Shown: positions 1-9,659, counted from the stretch's first letter. The stretch is DNA of 64,000 nucleotides from Phymorhynchus buccinoides (GCA_017654935.2 CM065706.1:11254137-11318136); one strand, 5' to 3'. Notes: generated by a model from the letters alone, not told the origin. Program-made: numbers and translations.

Positions 1-393
1 AGAAGGAGAGGAGAAAGAGAAAGAGACAGACATACAGACAGGACAAGACAGAGACGGAGCATCCCGAGAGCCAGACAGAGAAAGAAGAGAAGAGAGAGAA
101 GCCACAAAACAGAGTGGGTCTGAATGCACGGGTGCAAATACACCAATGAAAAAAACCCTGAAGGCCGGGTCAGGGGTAATGTCCCCCCGGCAGCTGAAGC
201 AAACATTGATTTAGAAGGGCATTTTCTAGTTTGCTTTGGTCGCACATAATTTTTTTTTTTTCTTTTTTTATACAAATGTGTTATTTTAAGCGTTTGAAAA
301 AACACAGTGACACACAAACGATCATTGTTGACAAATTTAGTTTAAAAAAGGAACTTCACTGTTCTGGGTAAAAATTCAAAAACAGGAATCCTT
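1..393. other. Contig end, no gene recognised
   Basis: Purine-rich GA sequence (1-110), then AT-rich DNA with a poly-T run near 250. I see no conserved reading frame or known repeat. It ends directly at a run of Ns. Confidence 0.5.
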
Positions 394-893
394 NNNNNNN
401 NNNNNNNNNNNNNNNNNNNNNNNNNNNNNNNNNNNNNNNNNNNNNNNNNNNNNNNNNNNNNNNNNNNNNNNNNNNNNNNNNNNNNNNNNNNNNNNNNNNN
501 NNNNNNNNNNNNNNNNNNNNNNNNNNNNNNNNNNNNNNNNNNNNNNNNNNNNNNNNNNNNNNNNNNNNNNNNNNNNNNNNNNNNNNNNNNNNNNNNNNNN
601 NNNNNNNNNNNNNNNNNNNNNNNNNNNNNNNNNNNNNNNNNNNNNNNNNNNNNNNNNNNNNNNNNNNNNNNNNNNNNNNNNNNNNNNNNNNNNNNNNNNN
701 NNNNNNNNNNNNNNNNNNNNNNNNNNNNNNNNNNNNNNNNNNNNNNNNNNNNNNNNNNNNNNNNNNNNNNNNNNNNNNNNNNNNNNNNNNNNNNNNNNNN
801 NNNNNNNNNNNNNNNNNNNNNNNNNNNNNNNNNNNNNNNNNNNNNNNNNNNNNNNNNNNNNNNNNNNNNNNNNNNNNNNNNNNNNNNNNNNNN
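394..893. other. Assembly gap of exactly 500 N
   Basis: Exactly 500 Ns, the same length as the gap at 38501-39000, so this is a scaffolding placeholder of unknown true size. Upstream msh6 exons may lie in it or before the window. Confidence 0.99.
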
Positions 894-1150
894 TTCTTCC
901 GTATTTGTCCGTGAATATTACGTCTTAAGGACTCCGATTACGCTATTACGGTCAGCAAGAAGAAACTGCATTTTCCGCTGACGAGTGCAAAAAAAAAAGA
1001 GAAATTGTCAGAAGGCATGGCCTTTGAACCTAATTCGGCACTGTCGTATAGCTGTCGAAGCTAGTGATTGTCGACTTGAATTTGTTACTTCCGCTATTTC
1101 CGCTTTTCTGTGTACAGAGCCATACCGCCATTTTGTAGGTGCGATCGCAA
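894..1150 (+). mobile_element. hAT-like short element, 5' part, truncated by the gap
   Basis: The stretch with ATTTGTCCGT, ATTACGCTATTAC and GGCATGGC.TTTGAACC is closely similar to 31900-32060 inside the hAT-like element at 31886-32400. The left end is lost in the gap and I do not see a right terminal repeat. Confidence 0.5.
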
Positions 1151-1302
1151 TAATGGTGGAAGAAAACAGCAGACAATTTTGACAGACAGGGAAATTGCAG
1201 CGAGTGTGGACGGGTGAATGGATAGAAAGATAGTAGACACAGAGACAGATTTATAGACGGATTTTAATCCATAGATTAATACGTGTGATGTTTCGTTGAC
1301 AG

Positions 1303-1469
1303 TGGCCAAGCCGACCAAGTTTGACCGCGTGGTGCGGCGCGAGATCTGCCAGGTGTCCTCGCAGGGGATCCGATCCTTCAGCCACAGAGACGGTGACGTG
1401 GGGGACGCTCAGCCGAGCTACCTATCCTGGCTTCTGTGTGAGGATGAGGATTGTGGGGGGGAGGGGTGG
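1303..1469 (+). CDS. msh6: msh6 exon a (end of connector domain)
   Basis: The frame reads KFDRVVRREICQV, which matches the invariant DRVVRREICR stretch of animal MSH6, the MutS homologue that pairs with MSH2 to recognise base mismatches. A splice acceptor (GACAG) ends at 1302. The 3' end is uncertain. The next exon starts in phase 0; the stronger-looking donor at 1438 (GTGAGG) would break the frame, while a GT at 1470 keeps it, so 1469 is a tentative end. Upstream MSH6 exons are not visible. Identity is confident, the 3' boundary is not. Confidence 0.85.
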
Positions 1470-1905
1470 GTGTGGAAGGGATGTCGTGGTCGGGGAGCTT
1501 GATTAAAACTAAGATTAGTAGCCCCTCATCCCCATTTTTTCTCTAATTCTCTCCGTCCTCATTTACAATTTATGACATGCCAGTGTGATTTTTTTTTTAT
1601 CGTTCACTGGCTTTCATGCGTGAGACCTTACGCACTTGAGTGAGCACATGTTGCCCATTCTGCAGTGCATATTTGCCTCTATGCGTGAGTGAGGTCCTCC
1701 TCCGAGTGGTCCCACGCTAATTTCTGTCTCTGTGTGAGGTGAGGAGGGGGAGAGGGGGTGGGTGGGTGGGTGGGGGGGGTGATTAAGGGGAGGACAATTG
1801 TGGTGGGGACAGTTCAGTATTTTAATTTTTTTACTAAATATGTGTGTGCTGTATTTTTTATTTATTAATATCTAATTTCACGTGTTCGTTTCTGTTGATT
1901 TGCAG

Positions 1906-1971
1906 ACGGAGTCTCAGGATGGGGTGGTGTATGGCGTCTGCTTTGTGGACACCTCCATCGGGACTTTCCAC
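1906..1971 (+). CDS. msh6: msh6 exon b
   Basis: 66 nt, phase 0 at both ends, reading DGVVYGVCFVDTSIGTFH. This matches the AYGVCFVDTSLGKF segment of the MSH6 connector domain. The acceptor is TTTGCAG ending at 1905 and the donor is GTAAGT at 1972, both consensus. A second in-frame acceptor (CTCAG) ends at 1917 and could trim four codons. Confidence 0.9.
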
Positions 1972-2022
1972 GTAAGTGACCTCCTCTGACATTGGCGTAA
2001 TACTTATGTTATGGCAGACGTG

Positions 2023-2430
2023 CATGGGTGCTACTCTTTAATTTTTATACTGATTTCAGTATTTTTTAATTTGACCAAAAACTGAACTTCAGGTTTTTTT
2101 AATTCATCAAAAAAAGAAAAAAGAAAAAAGAAAAATTTTACCACAAGCGATTTGGGGCGTTTTGAACTTGGTTGTTCTATTTTGGAAGTTTACAAAGGCA
2201 ATGTAATAATTTTACAAGGCTTATCAGACTCAAACTGTCTCTGTCTATAATTTTAACTGTCTGTCTGTCTCGTTATCTCTCTCTATTAAGTTGCCCCCCC
2301 CTGAATCGTCCGACAGGGCTCTGCCCCTATGCCCTGCCGGGGCCATGGGTCCCTGGATCCCTGCCTTTCAGATTCAGATTCCCTGCCTTCCCTGCGAAAG
2401 GATTGAGCAAGAATCTCACTTTCTGAATTT
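2023..2430 (+). mobile_element. Dispersed short repeat beginning CATGGGTGC
   Basis: The whole stretch recurs at 28085-28495 (and 50395-50790). It shares the landmarks CAAGCGATTTGGGGCGTTTT, the CTGTCTGTCTGTCTCG run and CATGGGTCCCTGGATCCCTG. Its left end CATGGGTGCTACT resembles the terminal repeats of the elements at 23395 and 29094. Probably non-autonomous; superfamily not identified. Confidence 0.55.
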
Positions 2431-2861
2431 TTTCATTATCATGAGAAAGACTCAAAGAGTATCTCTGTATTTCTCTCTCTATTTTCAAGCAACGCAGCAC
2501 ATTACTTAGCTAAATTCGCATTGTTTTACTCCTTACCATCAGTGTAATGTTAGGTAAAGTTGTGTTACTTATGTATCTATTGTTTATTGTCATTTGTATT
2601 CATGATGTTTTGTAACCCCATCAGAAGGGGCTGTGGCCTATCTGATTAAACTTCCGTACTTTAAAAATTCCTCACATTCCCCCCCCCCCCCGCTTATCAC
2701 CCTCCAAGCACCTCTCCCTCCCCCCCCCCCCTCCTCTCTCACCCTTCCCTTTTATTCTCATTTCTTTATATGCTACTATTAGTTTACTTTGTTACTTGAT
2801 TTTCTTCTTTGTTTTTACTCCCAGGGCTGGGTGTGGGAAAAAAGCATTTGAGTATTGTTTA

Positions 2862-3105
2862 CCCTTTCACCGCCAAAGTCGCATTTTAGCACCACAGTGA
2901 TTTAACACCTATGTCACTAAAAGGCATCAAAAATTGGGGTATAGTATCCAAAGACCCTATATTGTCTCAGTTTTGGGAAGTAAGGATAGACCTTATTTTA
3001 TATCTGTCACAGAAGACTCCACAATACTGCAGATGGATTTTTGTTCTCTATCCAGGTAAATTTAATGGAAATTTTTTGGTTGAAATATGGTTGGCGGTGA
3101 AAGGG
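2862..3105. mobile_element. piggyBac-like MITE (CCCTTTCACCGCC termini)
   Basis: A 244-bp element with inverted ends CCCTTTCACCGCCAA and TTGGCGGTGAAAGGG. Copies at 22830 and 30433 are flanked by TTAA, the piggyBac target duplication; here the flanks are decayed (TTTA / CTAA). The interior is non-coding and matches the other copies, in reverse orientation to the 22830 copy. Confidence 0.75.
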
Positions 3106-3178
3106 CTAAGCTCGCTGATCTCATGTTCCCTGGACTTAGATAAAAATTTCGTTTTGTTTTGTTTCGTCTCTCCCACAG

Positions 3179-3486
3179 GTGGGTCCAAGTTCAATGACGA
3201 ACCGTCACTGCTCTCGACTGAGAACCGTCTTCGCCCACCACAGCTGGGTATGACCCGGCCCAGATCCTGTATGAGCGGGGCCGCATGTCCCAGAAATCAT
3301 TGCAGCTGATCGGCAGCTACACGTCGGCCATCAAGGAAGCTCTGAGCCCCGGCAAGGAGTTCTGGGAGAGCTCCAAGACGCTGAAAACGCTCCTGGAGGA
3401 GGGTTATTTTAAGGAAGAGCAGGAGGAGGAGGGGGGCAAGGAGGAGTTTCGCTGGCCGGCGGTTTTGAAGAATATGATGTCAGACT
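3179..3486 (+). CDS. msh6: msh6 exon c, frame disrupted
   Basis: It encodes the connector-to-lever region. Recognisable blocks are RHCSRLRTVFAHHS, PAQILYERGRMSQKS, GKEFWESSKTLKTLLEE and AVLKNMMSD, all aligning to MSH6. The acceptor is CCCACAG ending at 3178. The frame is broken. Doubled bases at about 3184-3187 and near 3200 shift and then restore it, and ten extra bases at 3245-3254 add a net +1 and create a stop. Ending at 3486 leaves phase 1, which joins correctly to the next exon (SDSDSLGLT), but the donor there is weak (GTATCG). Stronger GTAAGT donors sit in the repeat just downstream. Real decay or uncorrected reads are both possible; sequence error is favoured because the amino-acid blocks are well conserved. 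Confidence 0.8.
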
Positions 3487-3547
3487 GTATCGTGATATGA
3501 TTTTTCGTTGTGTGCTTGTGTGTGTGCGTGTGTGTGCGTGTGCGTGC

Positions 3548-3625
<78 letters not shown>

Positions 3626-3972
3626 AGTGTGTGTGTTTGGTGTGTGTGTGTGTGTGTGAGATGTCGGACAGTAAGTGGGTATGATTTTTCGTTGTGTGAT
3701 TTGTGGTGTGTGTGTGTGTGTGTTTGTGTGTGTGCGGCATGTGTGTTGTGTGTATGTCGGACAGTAAGTCAACTAAGTGGTATGATTTTTCGTTGGTGAT
3801 TTGTGTGTGTGTGTGTGTGGATGTCGGACAGTAAGTGGTATGATTTTTCATTGGTGATTTGTGTGTGTGTGTGCGTGTGTGCATACGTGTGTGTGTGTGT
3901 GTGTGTGATGTCGGACAGTAAGTGGTATGATTTTTCGTTGGTGATTTGTGTGTGTGTGTGTGTGTGTGTGTT

Positions 3973-4029
<57 letters not shown>

Positions 4030-4240
4030 AGATGATGTCGGACAGTAAGTGGTATGATTTTTCGTTGGTGATTTGTGTGTGCGTGTGTGTGCGTGTGATT
4101 GATGTGCGGACGCACAGTAAGTGGTATGATTTTTCATTGGTGATTTGTGTGTGTGTGTGTGTGTTTGTGTGTGAGATGTCGGACAGTAAAGTGGTATGAT
4201 TTTTCGTTGGTGATTTTGTGGTGTGTGTTGTGTGTGTGTG
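3473..4240 (+). repeat. Minisatellite made of the msh6 exon c end plus splice donor
   Basis: At least seven units downstream of the exon follow the pattern ATGTCGGACA, GTAAGT, GGTATGATTTTTCGTTGG, TGATTTG, then a variable (TG)n run. ATGTCGGACA corresponds to the last codons of exon c (ATGATGTCAGACT, ending at 3486), and the exon itself is followed by the same GATATGATTTTTCGTTG. Donor-like GTAAGT sites are at 3671, 3764, 3831, 3918, 4045 and 4117, with GTAAAG at 4186. A diverged unit is near 4390. Confidence 0.85.
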
Positions 4241-4699
4241 TGTGTTCTTCAGTTGTAACGTCCTTCCACTAAAAGTGCATTCGGACAATATTATATTGTA
4301 GTGTGATGTTGGTGTGGTGAGTGGGTGTATGTGTGTGTGCGTGTGCGTGTGCGTGCACGTTGCAAGACGAGAACTGAAAACACTTCTGAATAAGTAAGAG
4401 ATATGATTTTGCATTGGTGATCTATATGTGTACTTGTGTGTGTGATTGTGCTCCAATCACTCTTGTAGTGAGTCATATCTGAGGGATGAAGAAGCAAAAC
4501 AAAAAGCTCAGCATATGTCAACATTTCGATTTATTAATCTTTATCAAGACTTCCAGAATGAATCACACTCCCATTACTCACATCTTGTATGAGTGTCAAA
4601 AACAGAAGAGGACACACACTTCCACCTTCCTCGTTGAATTGTGTGTTTGTAAACTGTCCCAAACCCTTCATTTCTGAACTTTTTTTCTCTCTCCTCCAG

Positions 4700-4769
4700 C
4701 CGATTCACTTGGATTGACGGCAGCGGAAGGATACGATTTAGCCTTGAGATCTCTCGGAGCTGTCGTTTG
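4700..4769 (+). CDS. msh6: msh6 exon d
   Basis: 70 nt entering in phase 1 and leaving in phase 2. It reads DSLGLTAAEGYDLALRSLGA, matching [20 protein letters not shown] of MSH6. The acceptor is CTCCTCCAG ending at 4699 and the donor is GTGAGT at 4770. The last codon (TG plus G from exon e) is Trp, giving [13 protein letters not shown] across the junction, a good match to the family. Confidence 0.92.
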
Positions 4770-4832
4770 GTGAGTGTGTCAAAAGGAGGGTTGGGGGTGA
4801 ATATAATTATATTAATTTTGTTTTTATTGGTA

Positions 4833-5006
4833 CAGTGGAACCTCCCTTAAAGACCTTCAAAAATCAATCAAAATGAGGTCTTATAAGGGAGAGGTCTTAT
4901 AAGGGAGGTAATTTTAATACTTACAAAGAAGGGCAATGTCTCAGAGAAGTAGGTCTTATATGGGAGGGAGTCTTATAATGGGAGTCTTATAAGGGAGGTT
5001 CCACTG
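4833..5006. mobile_element. pogo/Tigger-like MITE
   Basis: 174 bp with inverted termini CAGTGGAACCTCCCTTA and AAGGGAGGTTCCACTG, flanked on both sides by TA (4831-4832, 5007-5008). CAGTGGAACCTC ends with a TA duplication are typical of pogo/Tigger elements. The interior repeats GGTCTTATAAGGGAG and has no ORF. Confidence 0.8.
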
Positions 5007-5008
5007 TA

Positions 5009-5574
5009 CAGACAAACCTCTATTTTTTAAGACTTCCAAAATGTCCGGAAAAATCAGTCGTAAACTGGAGGGGTCGTATGACGGAGGTTTTCACTGACAG
5101 CCGTAGAAAGAAAAAGTTCAGCACAGTTCATACTCTCTTCTTCATGCACACATACAATGACATATTAAAACTGGGTTTGGGTCTTTCCAACTCCATAGGA
5201 TTGTGCAATCGATGTATTACAGTTTCACTTCGCCGACTTCTGTTAATCACCTCCACTCTCGTCCAAAGTCAGTGGTTTTCTTGTTCAAAGTCAGTGGTTT
5301 TCGTGCTTTTCCTACGCTTTCCGCCATCTTTTCTACAACAAGGGAAGCGACTCCGCTTTCAGGCCCTTGACCGTGGTTGTTTCCCTTTGCTCGAAGTCTA
5401 TGCAGACGACAACAACGGTCATAAAAACCAACAAAATGGCGGTCGTAAGTCGCGTTTTAGAGGAAGTCGTTTAAGAGAGGTCGTTTACATAGTAAAATGC
5501 ATCCGTGCCAACAAATCCGGTCTCAAATGAGAGGTGGTCGCTTAACAGAGGGTCGTAGAATAGGGGTTTGTCTG
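5009..5574. mobile_element. Second TA-flanked MITE, abutting the first
   Basis: 566 bp with inverted termini CAGACAAACCTCTATTTTT and AATAGGGGTTTGTCTG. It is flanked by TA at 5007-5008 and 5575-5576, so its left TA is also the right TA of the neighbouring MITE. Subterminal GAGGTCG/CGACCTC-type motifs recur. Tc1/mariner (pogo) type is inferred. No transposase is visible. Confidence 0.7.
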
Positions 5575-5576
5575 TA

Positions 5577-6042
5577 TTAATTTAATTTTTATTGGTATTA
5601 TTGTTTTCATTTGTATTGTCGTCGCCATTAATTGTTTTTGTCAATATCATCATGTTTTTAATTCTTCCTATTATTATTACTACTGATATTAAGATTGCCA
5701 CCATCATCATTTGTATGCTAGTCTGTCGTTTCCGACAATGACTGCCAGATAGCAGAGGCCCAGGGGCAGATACTATTCTGGCGGGCTGAGCGAGAATTTG
5801 TTTATAGCGGAGATGCCTTGCCCAGGGTACATCCCCACTCTCTCGGCCAAAGGGATTTGAGGACACAGCTGGCGTTGAGGAAGGTCCCCAAAGGCCAGCC
5901 CATCCCTTTGGCTGCAGCACCAGAGCCGGTGCAAGGGCCTCTCCTCGTTCGAGAGTCATAGTCTTGTCTTCCACAAGAGACTAAAACTACCACGATTTTC
6001 CATTACTGTAGAAAACTATCTTTTGTGCGGCTCTCATGCTAC
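5577..6042. other. Intron sequence, no gene recognised
   Basis: AT-rich trinucleotide-like sequence (5580-5720), then a GC-richer stretch (5720-5990) that looks like part of a dispersed element but has no second copy that I recognise here. No conserved reading frame. Confidence 0.4.
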
Positions 6043-6749
6043 CAGACCTGCCTACCCGTACGCTTTTTCCGTATTCTGTACACAATTTTGAGCCAGAGTA
6101 TGCCAGTACACCAATTTAAAGATTCGTATGCCAGAAAAGAATTGTAACTTAAGGCATACAAAGACGGTCGATAGCCGTGAACGCGTCATCATTCCGATCC
6201 AAGTTTTATTTTTACCTCTTCCGGTTTGCACTCCGCTATTTTGATCTAGTGGCACGCACTTCTCAAGGAGTCATCGCATCATGTCGAAGCAATCAAGCAG
6301 TCCAATTTGCATCGACCCGTTGAGCGAGAAAAAAGCTAGAAATCAGACTTTTCTCGCGAAGTACAAGGAAATCCCGGGTGTGCAACCATCTTCGCTGGGA
6401 AGTTCGTTTGCCTTTTGCTTGTACTGCAAAAAGGACTTTGCAATTTCGCACTCCGGTGAATACGACATAACGAAGCATTGTTTCAAAAAAAACCTCACAA
6501 TCTGTCCGAGGCCAAAGCAAAGCAGGATGCCACAAGTAACAAAATCACGGAATACATGCCTTTTGCATCAGGTGAGTGAGGAAATTAGAGTCCTGTGTCA
6601 TTTGACTGAAAAAGTATGCTCCATGTTTTAAAAAAACCTTTTTTATGTGAACTTGTTCAGGTCCTTTAAAATCTAACAATACACAATTTTGTATTTTTGT
6701 TTTTGTTTAGTGGAGTACACCAAGAAGAAATTGGGGGTAGGCAGGTCTG
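6043..6749 (+). mobile_element. Non-autonomous hAT-like transposon retaining a transposase first exon
   Basis: 707 bp bounded by perfect 15-bp inverted repeats, CAGACCTGCCTACCC and GGGTAGGCAGGTCTG. The flanks share TGCTAC/TGTTAC, an imperfect target duplication. Inside, a frame from 6281 encodes a zinc-finger-like N-terminus (see the separate entry). The upstream leader resembles 894-1150 and 31886-32130. Confidence 0.75.
6281..6580 (+). pseudogene. hAT-type N-terminal zinc-finger exon, frameshifted
   Basis: The ATG at 6281 opens a frame with FAFCLYCKKDFAISHSGEYD followed by ITKHC, a CxxC...H finger typical of the N-terminus of many hAT-related proteins, with likely DNA-binding function. After an A8 run (about 6486-6493) the conserved frame changes to the one reading SEAKAKQDATSNKITEYMPF. 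It ends at a consensus donor, CAG/GTGAGT, near 6571. This looks like a first coding exon split by one homopolymer indel. No dimerisation or catalytic domain follows. Confidence 0.6.
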
Positions 6750-6845
6750 TGTTACTGTTGACCCCTACTAATGTCAACCAATGATAAAAGCCATTTGAAT
6801 AAAGGGGGATCATCACTATTATTTGTAGTAGTATTATGTCGACAG

Positions 6846-6972
6846 GTATCTACAGTACTGCCTGATGGATCAAGAGGTGATGTCCATGAAGAAATTTGAG
6901 CGCTACTTGCCCCTCGACAGGGCCCCAGAGAAACGGGAGACCTCCGGCTTTAACACCCAACAAAGAAACATG
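6846..6972 (+). CDS. msh6: msh6 exon e
   Basis: 127 nt, entering in phase 2 and leaving in phase 0. It reads [20 protein letters not shown] then [20 protein letters not shown], matching the MSH6 lever segment [20 protein letters not shown]. The acceptor is GTCGACAG ending at 6845 and the donor is GTAAGT at 6973. Its 3' two thirds recur as diverged copies in the next intron. Confidence 0.93.
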
Positions 6973-6982
6973 GTAAGTTGAC

Positions 6983-7056
6983 CACACACACACACACACG
7001 CACACGCACATACACACAACACACACGCACACACGCAACACACACACACGCACACG

Positions 7057-7120
<64 letters not shown>
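6983..7120. repeat. (CA)n microsatellite
   Basis: An imperfect then pure CA run directly after the exon e donor. The ORFs across it are low-complexity artefacts. Confidence 0.95.
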
Positions 7121-7122
<2 letters not shown>

Positions 7123-7361
7123 TCCAGCTCTGTATTGGGGTCTGCAAACGAACACCTTTTGCAAGAGTGAATGCCCTTGGAGGGTGGGGGAAGATGGTTC
7201 AGTACTGACCAGACAGGGGGATAACTCTCACCAATAACCCCTATTTGATGCCACTAAATGGCTGCCTTTCGCAAGAGTGAATGCCCTTGTCAGTACTGAC
7301 CAGCAAGGGCAATTACTCTCACTGTCAAGGGCGTTAATAACCCTAGTTGCAAAGGCCTATA

Positions 7362-7430
7362 GTTCCTTGATGAGGCCCCGTGGAGAAATTCAACCTCGAT
7401 TTGCCCCTTTTTTCGTGCCCCCCCCTGGAT
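7362..7430 (+). pseudogene. Weak relic of msh6 exon e
   Basis: GAGAAATTCAACCTCGATTT followed by GCCCC aligns with exon e GAAGAAATTTGAGCGCTACT/TGCCCC, but is heavily decayed and out of frame. Support comes mainly from the better copy at 7470-7560. Confidence 0.4.
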
Positions 7431-7469
7431 TAATTTTTATTTGTATTTAGCACCTCAAATAGGCCAGGC

Positions 7470-7567
7470 CCCCTTGAAGAAATTTGAGCACTACTTGCCC
7501 CTCAACAGGGCCCCAGAGAATCGCGAGACCTTTGGCTTTAACACTCAACATAGAAGCATGGTAATTT
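7470..7567 (+). pseudogene. Duplicated 3' part of msh6 exon e, with donor-like end
   Basis: It reads KKFEHYLPLNRAPENRETFG and FNTQHRSM, then GTAATT. It mirrors exon e ([34 protein letters not shown]) at roughly 85% by eye. The frame is open and the donor position is conserved, but the 5' part of the exon and a clear acceptor are missing. It may be a decaying tandem exon copy; a cassette exon is less likely. Confidence 0.75.
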
Positions 7568-7649
7568 GAAAAGGTTACTAAATTTGAATCTGAACTCAAA
7601 TAAAGTGACTTAATCTGAAAAAATAAATTCTTGTGCTGTATGGTCTTTA

Positions 7650-7705
7650 ACAAGGCCTCCATGAAAAAAAATCAAACTGTTTGCCCCTTCTCAGGGCCCC
7701 TTGTA
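7650..7705 (+). pseudogene. Third relic of msh6 exon e
   Basis: CTCCATGAAAAAAAATCAAA then CTGTTTGCCCCTTCTCAGGG and CCCC follows exon e (CCATGAAGAAATTTGAGCGC, TACTTGCCCCTCGACAGGGC) over about 45 bases with indels. No open frame remains. Confidence 0.5.
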
Positions 7706-7724
7706 TAATTTTGACTAGCGCAAC

Positions 7725-7839
7725 GCCGAGTACCAGTAACGCCTAGTAACGGTAACGCCTAGTAACGGTAACGCCTAGTAACGGTAACGCCTAGTAACGG
7801 TAACGCCTAGTAATGGTAACGCCAAGTACTGGTAACCCT
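7725..7839. repeat. 16-bp tandem repeat, about 7 units
   Basis: The unit GCCTAGTAACGGTAAC is repeated with few changes. It is followed by two copies (about 7855 and 8105) of a segment starting AGCAAATTTGAAGCGATTCG, about 250 bp apart. Confidence 0.85.
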
Positions 7840-8159
7840 GAGTACAGCAAATTTGAAGCGATTCGGTTAAGAAACGGCGGAGTCGTATAGCGCGCGCGTT
7901 TTTGAACCGATTCGCTTCCGGTTTGGTACACGGATAGTCACCGTCCCCGGTCATATTCCTGCCAACTTCGAAGGCAATCGGTCCAGAAACACCGGAGATA
8001 CGGGTGCCGAGAGGCCGGCGGATGCGCGTTTCGCGCATTTGCCGAACCGCGCAAATGACACGGCCACCTCGGTTGCCGTTGCCATCGCCCCGTTAGGGCT
8101 CACAGCAAATTTGAAGCGATTCGGTCGAAAAACGGCGGAGTTATAAGGCCTGTTTTGTG

Positions 8160-8184
8160 TTTCAGACACACACACACACACACA

Positions 8185-8215
<31 letters not shown>

Positions 8216-8218
8216 CAC
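8160..8218. repeat. (CA)n microsatellite
   Basis: Nearly pure CA run. Confidence 0.95.
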
Positions 8219-8239
8219 TCTTGGCTTTTTACTATATGA

Positions 8240-8302
8240 TGGGTACTTGCGCTTTGACAGTCTCACAGTAAAGGTAGACCACCAGCTTTAATTCGCAAAA
8301 AA
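8240..8302 (+). pseudogene. Fourth relic of msh6 exon e
   Basis: GGTACTTGCGCTTTGACAG and ACCACCAGCTTTAATTCGCA mirror exon e CTACTTGCCCCTCGACAGGG and ACCTCCGGCTTTAACACCCA in order. Strongly decayed, no open frame. Confidence 0.4.
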
Positions 8303-8319
8303 AAAAATGTCAGCTCTCT

Positions 8320-8705
<386 letters not shown>

Positions 8706-8751
8706 GAAAAAGAAATCACACCATTTGATTTTTGTTTTCCAACCCTTTCAG

Positions 8752-8860
8752 GTTCTGGATGGAGTGACGCTCTTCAATCTGGAAGTCACAGAAAACGCTT
8801 TGACGGGTGGAACGGAAGGAACGTTGTTGGAACAGCTCGATACCTGCTCAACTCCTTTTG
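8752..8860 (+). CDS. msh6: msh6 exon f (start of lever/core)
   Basis: 109 nt, phase 0 in and phase 1 out. It reads [20 protein letters not shown] then [17 protein letters not shown]. This is the MutS domain III signature (NLEI...[21 protein letters not shown] in MSH6). The acceptor is CCCTTTCAG ending at 8751 and the donor is GTAAAG at 8861. Confidence 0.96.
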
Positions 8861-9009
8861 GTAAAGCAAAACAAAATTGATAATAATCGGTCAAATTTCT
8901 TTCCCATTTTTTGCCCCCCCTCTTTTTATTTTTCTGTATTTCCACTTTCATAAGACTTCAGGGTTAATTTAATTTGTAATGAGGGCTCGTGCATTTTTTT
9001 AGTCACCCC

Positions 9010-9659
9010 CAGGGTTGTCACTGCGTAGCCGTATTTGTCCCGGATTTTTGCGAAAAGCATGACGTGTCCCGTTTTTCCCAATTTTTGAATGACCGTCCCG
9101 GAAAATCGATAAAATCGTGGAAGCGTGCAATTTTTCCGCCTGTCTACCGCTTATGCGCCTTTTTAAAAATTATCATATGCTATCAACTTCTTTACAGAGA
9201 GTTATTCTGATTGGTTAAATCTTCAGTGTAATCAATTCTCATTGGCTGTTGTAGTTCAGTGAAATCAATTCTCATTGGCTGTTGTAGCCAAATTTTCATT
9301 GGCTGTTGTAGCCAGTTTAGTCAAGGTTGGAAAAAAATGGCGTCTAAACGGTCGTGTGAGGATGATTCTTCTTCTGAGAAAGAAAAAATTTCAAAGCGTT
9401 CCTGTTTTATTCGAGAGACATACACGGAGAAATGGCCTTTCATTGTGTCAGGAAGAAAAGCGAAACTTACGCTTTTTGTGCGTGCGATTTGTCGATAAAG
9501 TCTGGTGGTAGGGATGATGTGCACCGTTGTTATGCCAAGTTGTGGTGGGTACTGTTCTTAATTTCTGATCATTATTAAAATGTCCCTGAAAATGAGGCTG
9601 TGTCCCTGATTTGAGAGTCGTTTGTCCCTGATTCACAACATTTAGGGTTGGAAGCCCTG
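9010..9659 (+). mobile_element. Second non-autonomous hAT-like element
   Basis: About 650 bp with imperfect inverted ends, CAGGGTTGTCACTGC and GGTTGGAAGCCCTG. The interior contains repeated TTCTCATTGGCTGTTGTAG (9237-9312) and a finger-encoding frame from 9337. The ends and family differ from the 6043 element. Confidence 0.6.
9337..9545 (+). pseudogene. hAT-type N-terminal finger exon, frameshifted
   Basis: The ATG at 9337 reads MASKRSCEDDSSSEKEKISK. After one shift near 9460 the conserved frame is TYAFCACDLSIKSGGRDDVH followed by RC, again the CxxC...H finger of hAT-related proteins. No later transposase domain is present. Confidence 0.5.

Noticed and set aside
3404..4524. Several ORFs of His/Thr or Val/Cys repeats
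   Set aside because: They are translations of (TG)n/(CA)n and of the exon-derived minisatellite. No real protein features.
5582..5993. Minus-strand ORFs of 130 and 63 codons
   Set aside because: Composition follows ATT-rich repeats and a dispersed-element stretch. No domain and no conserved context.
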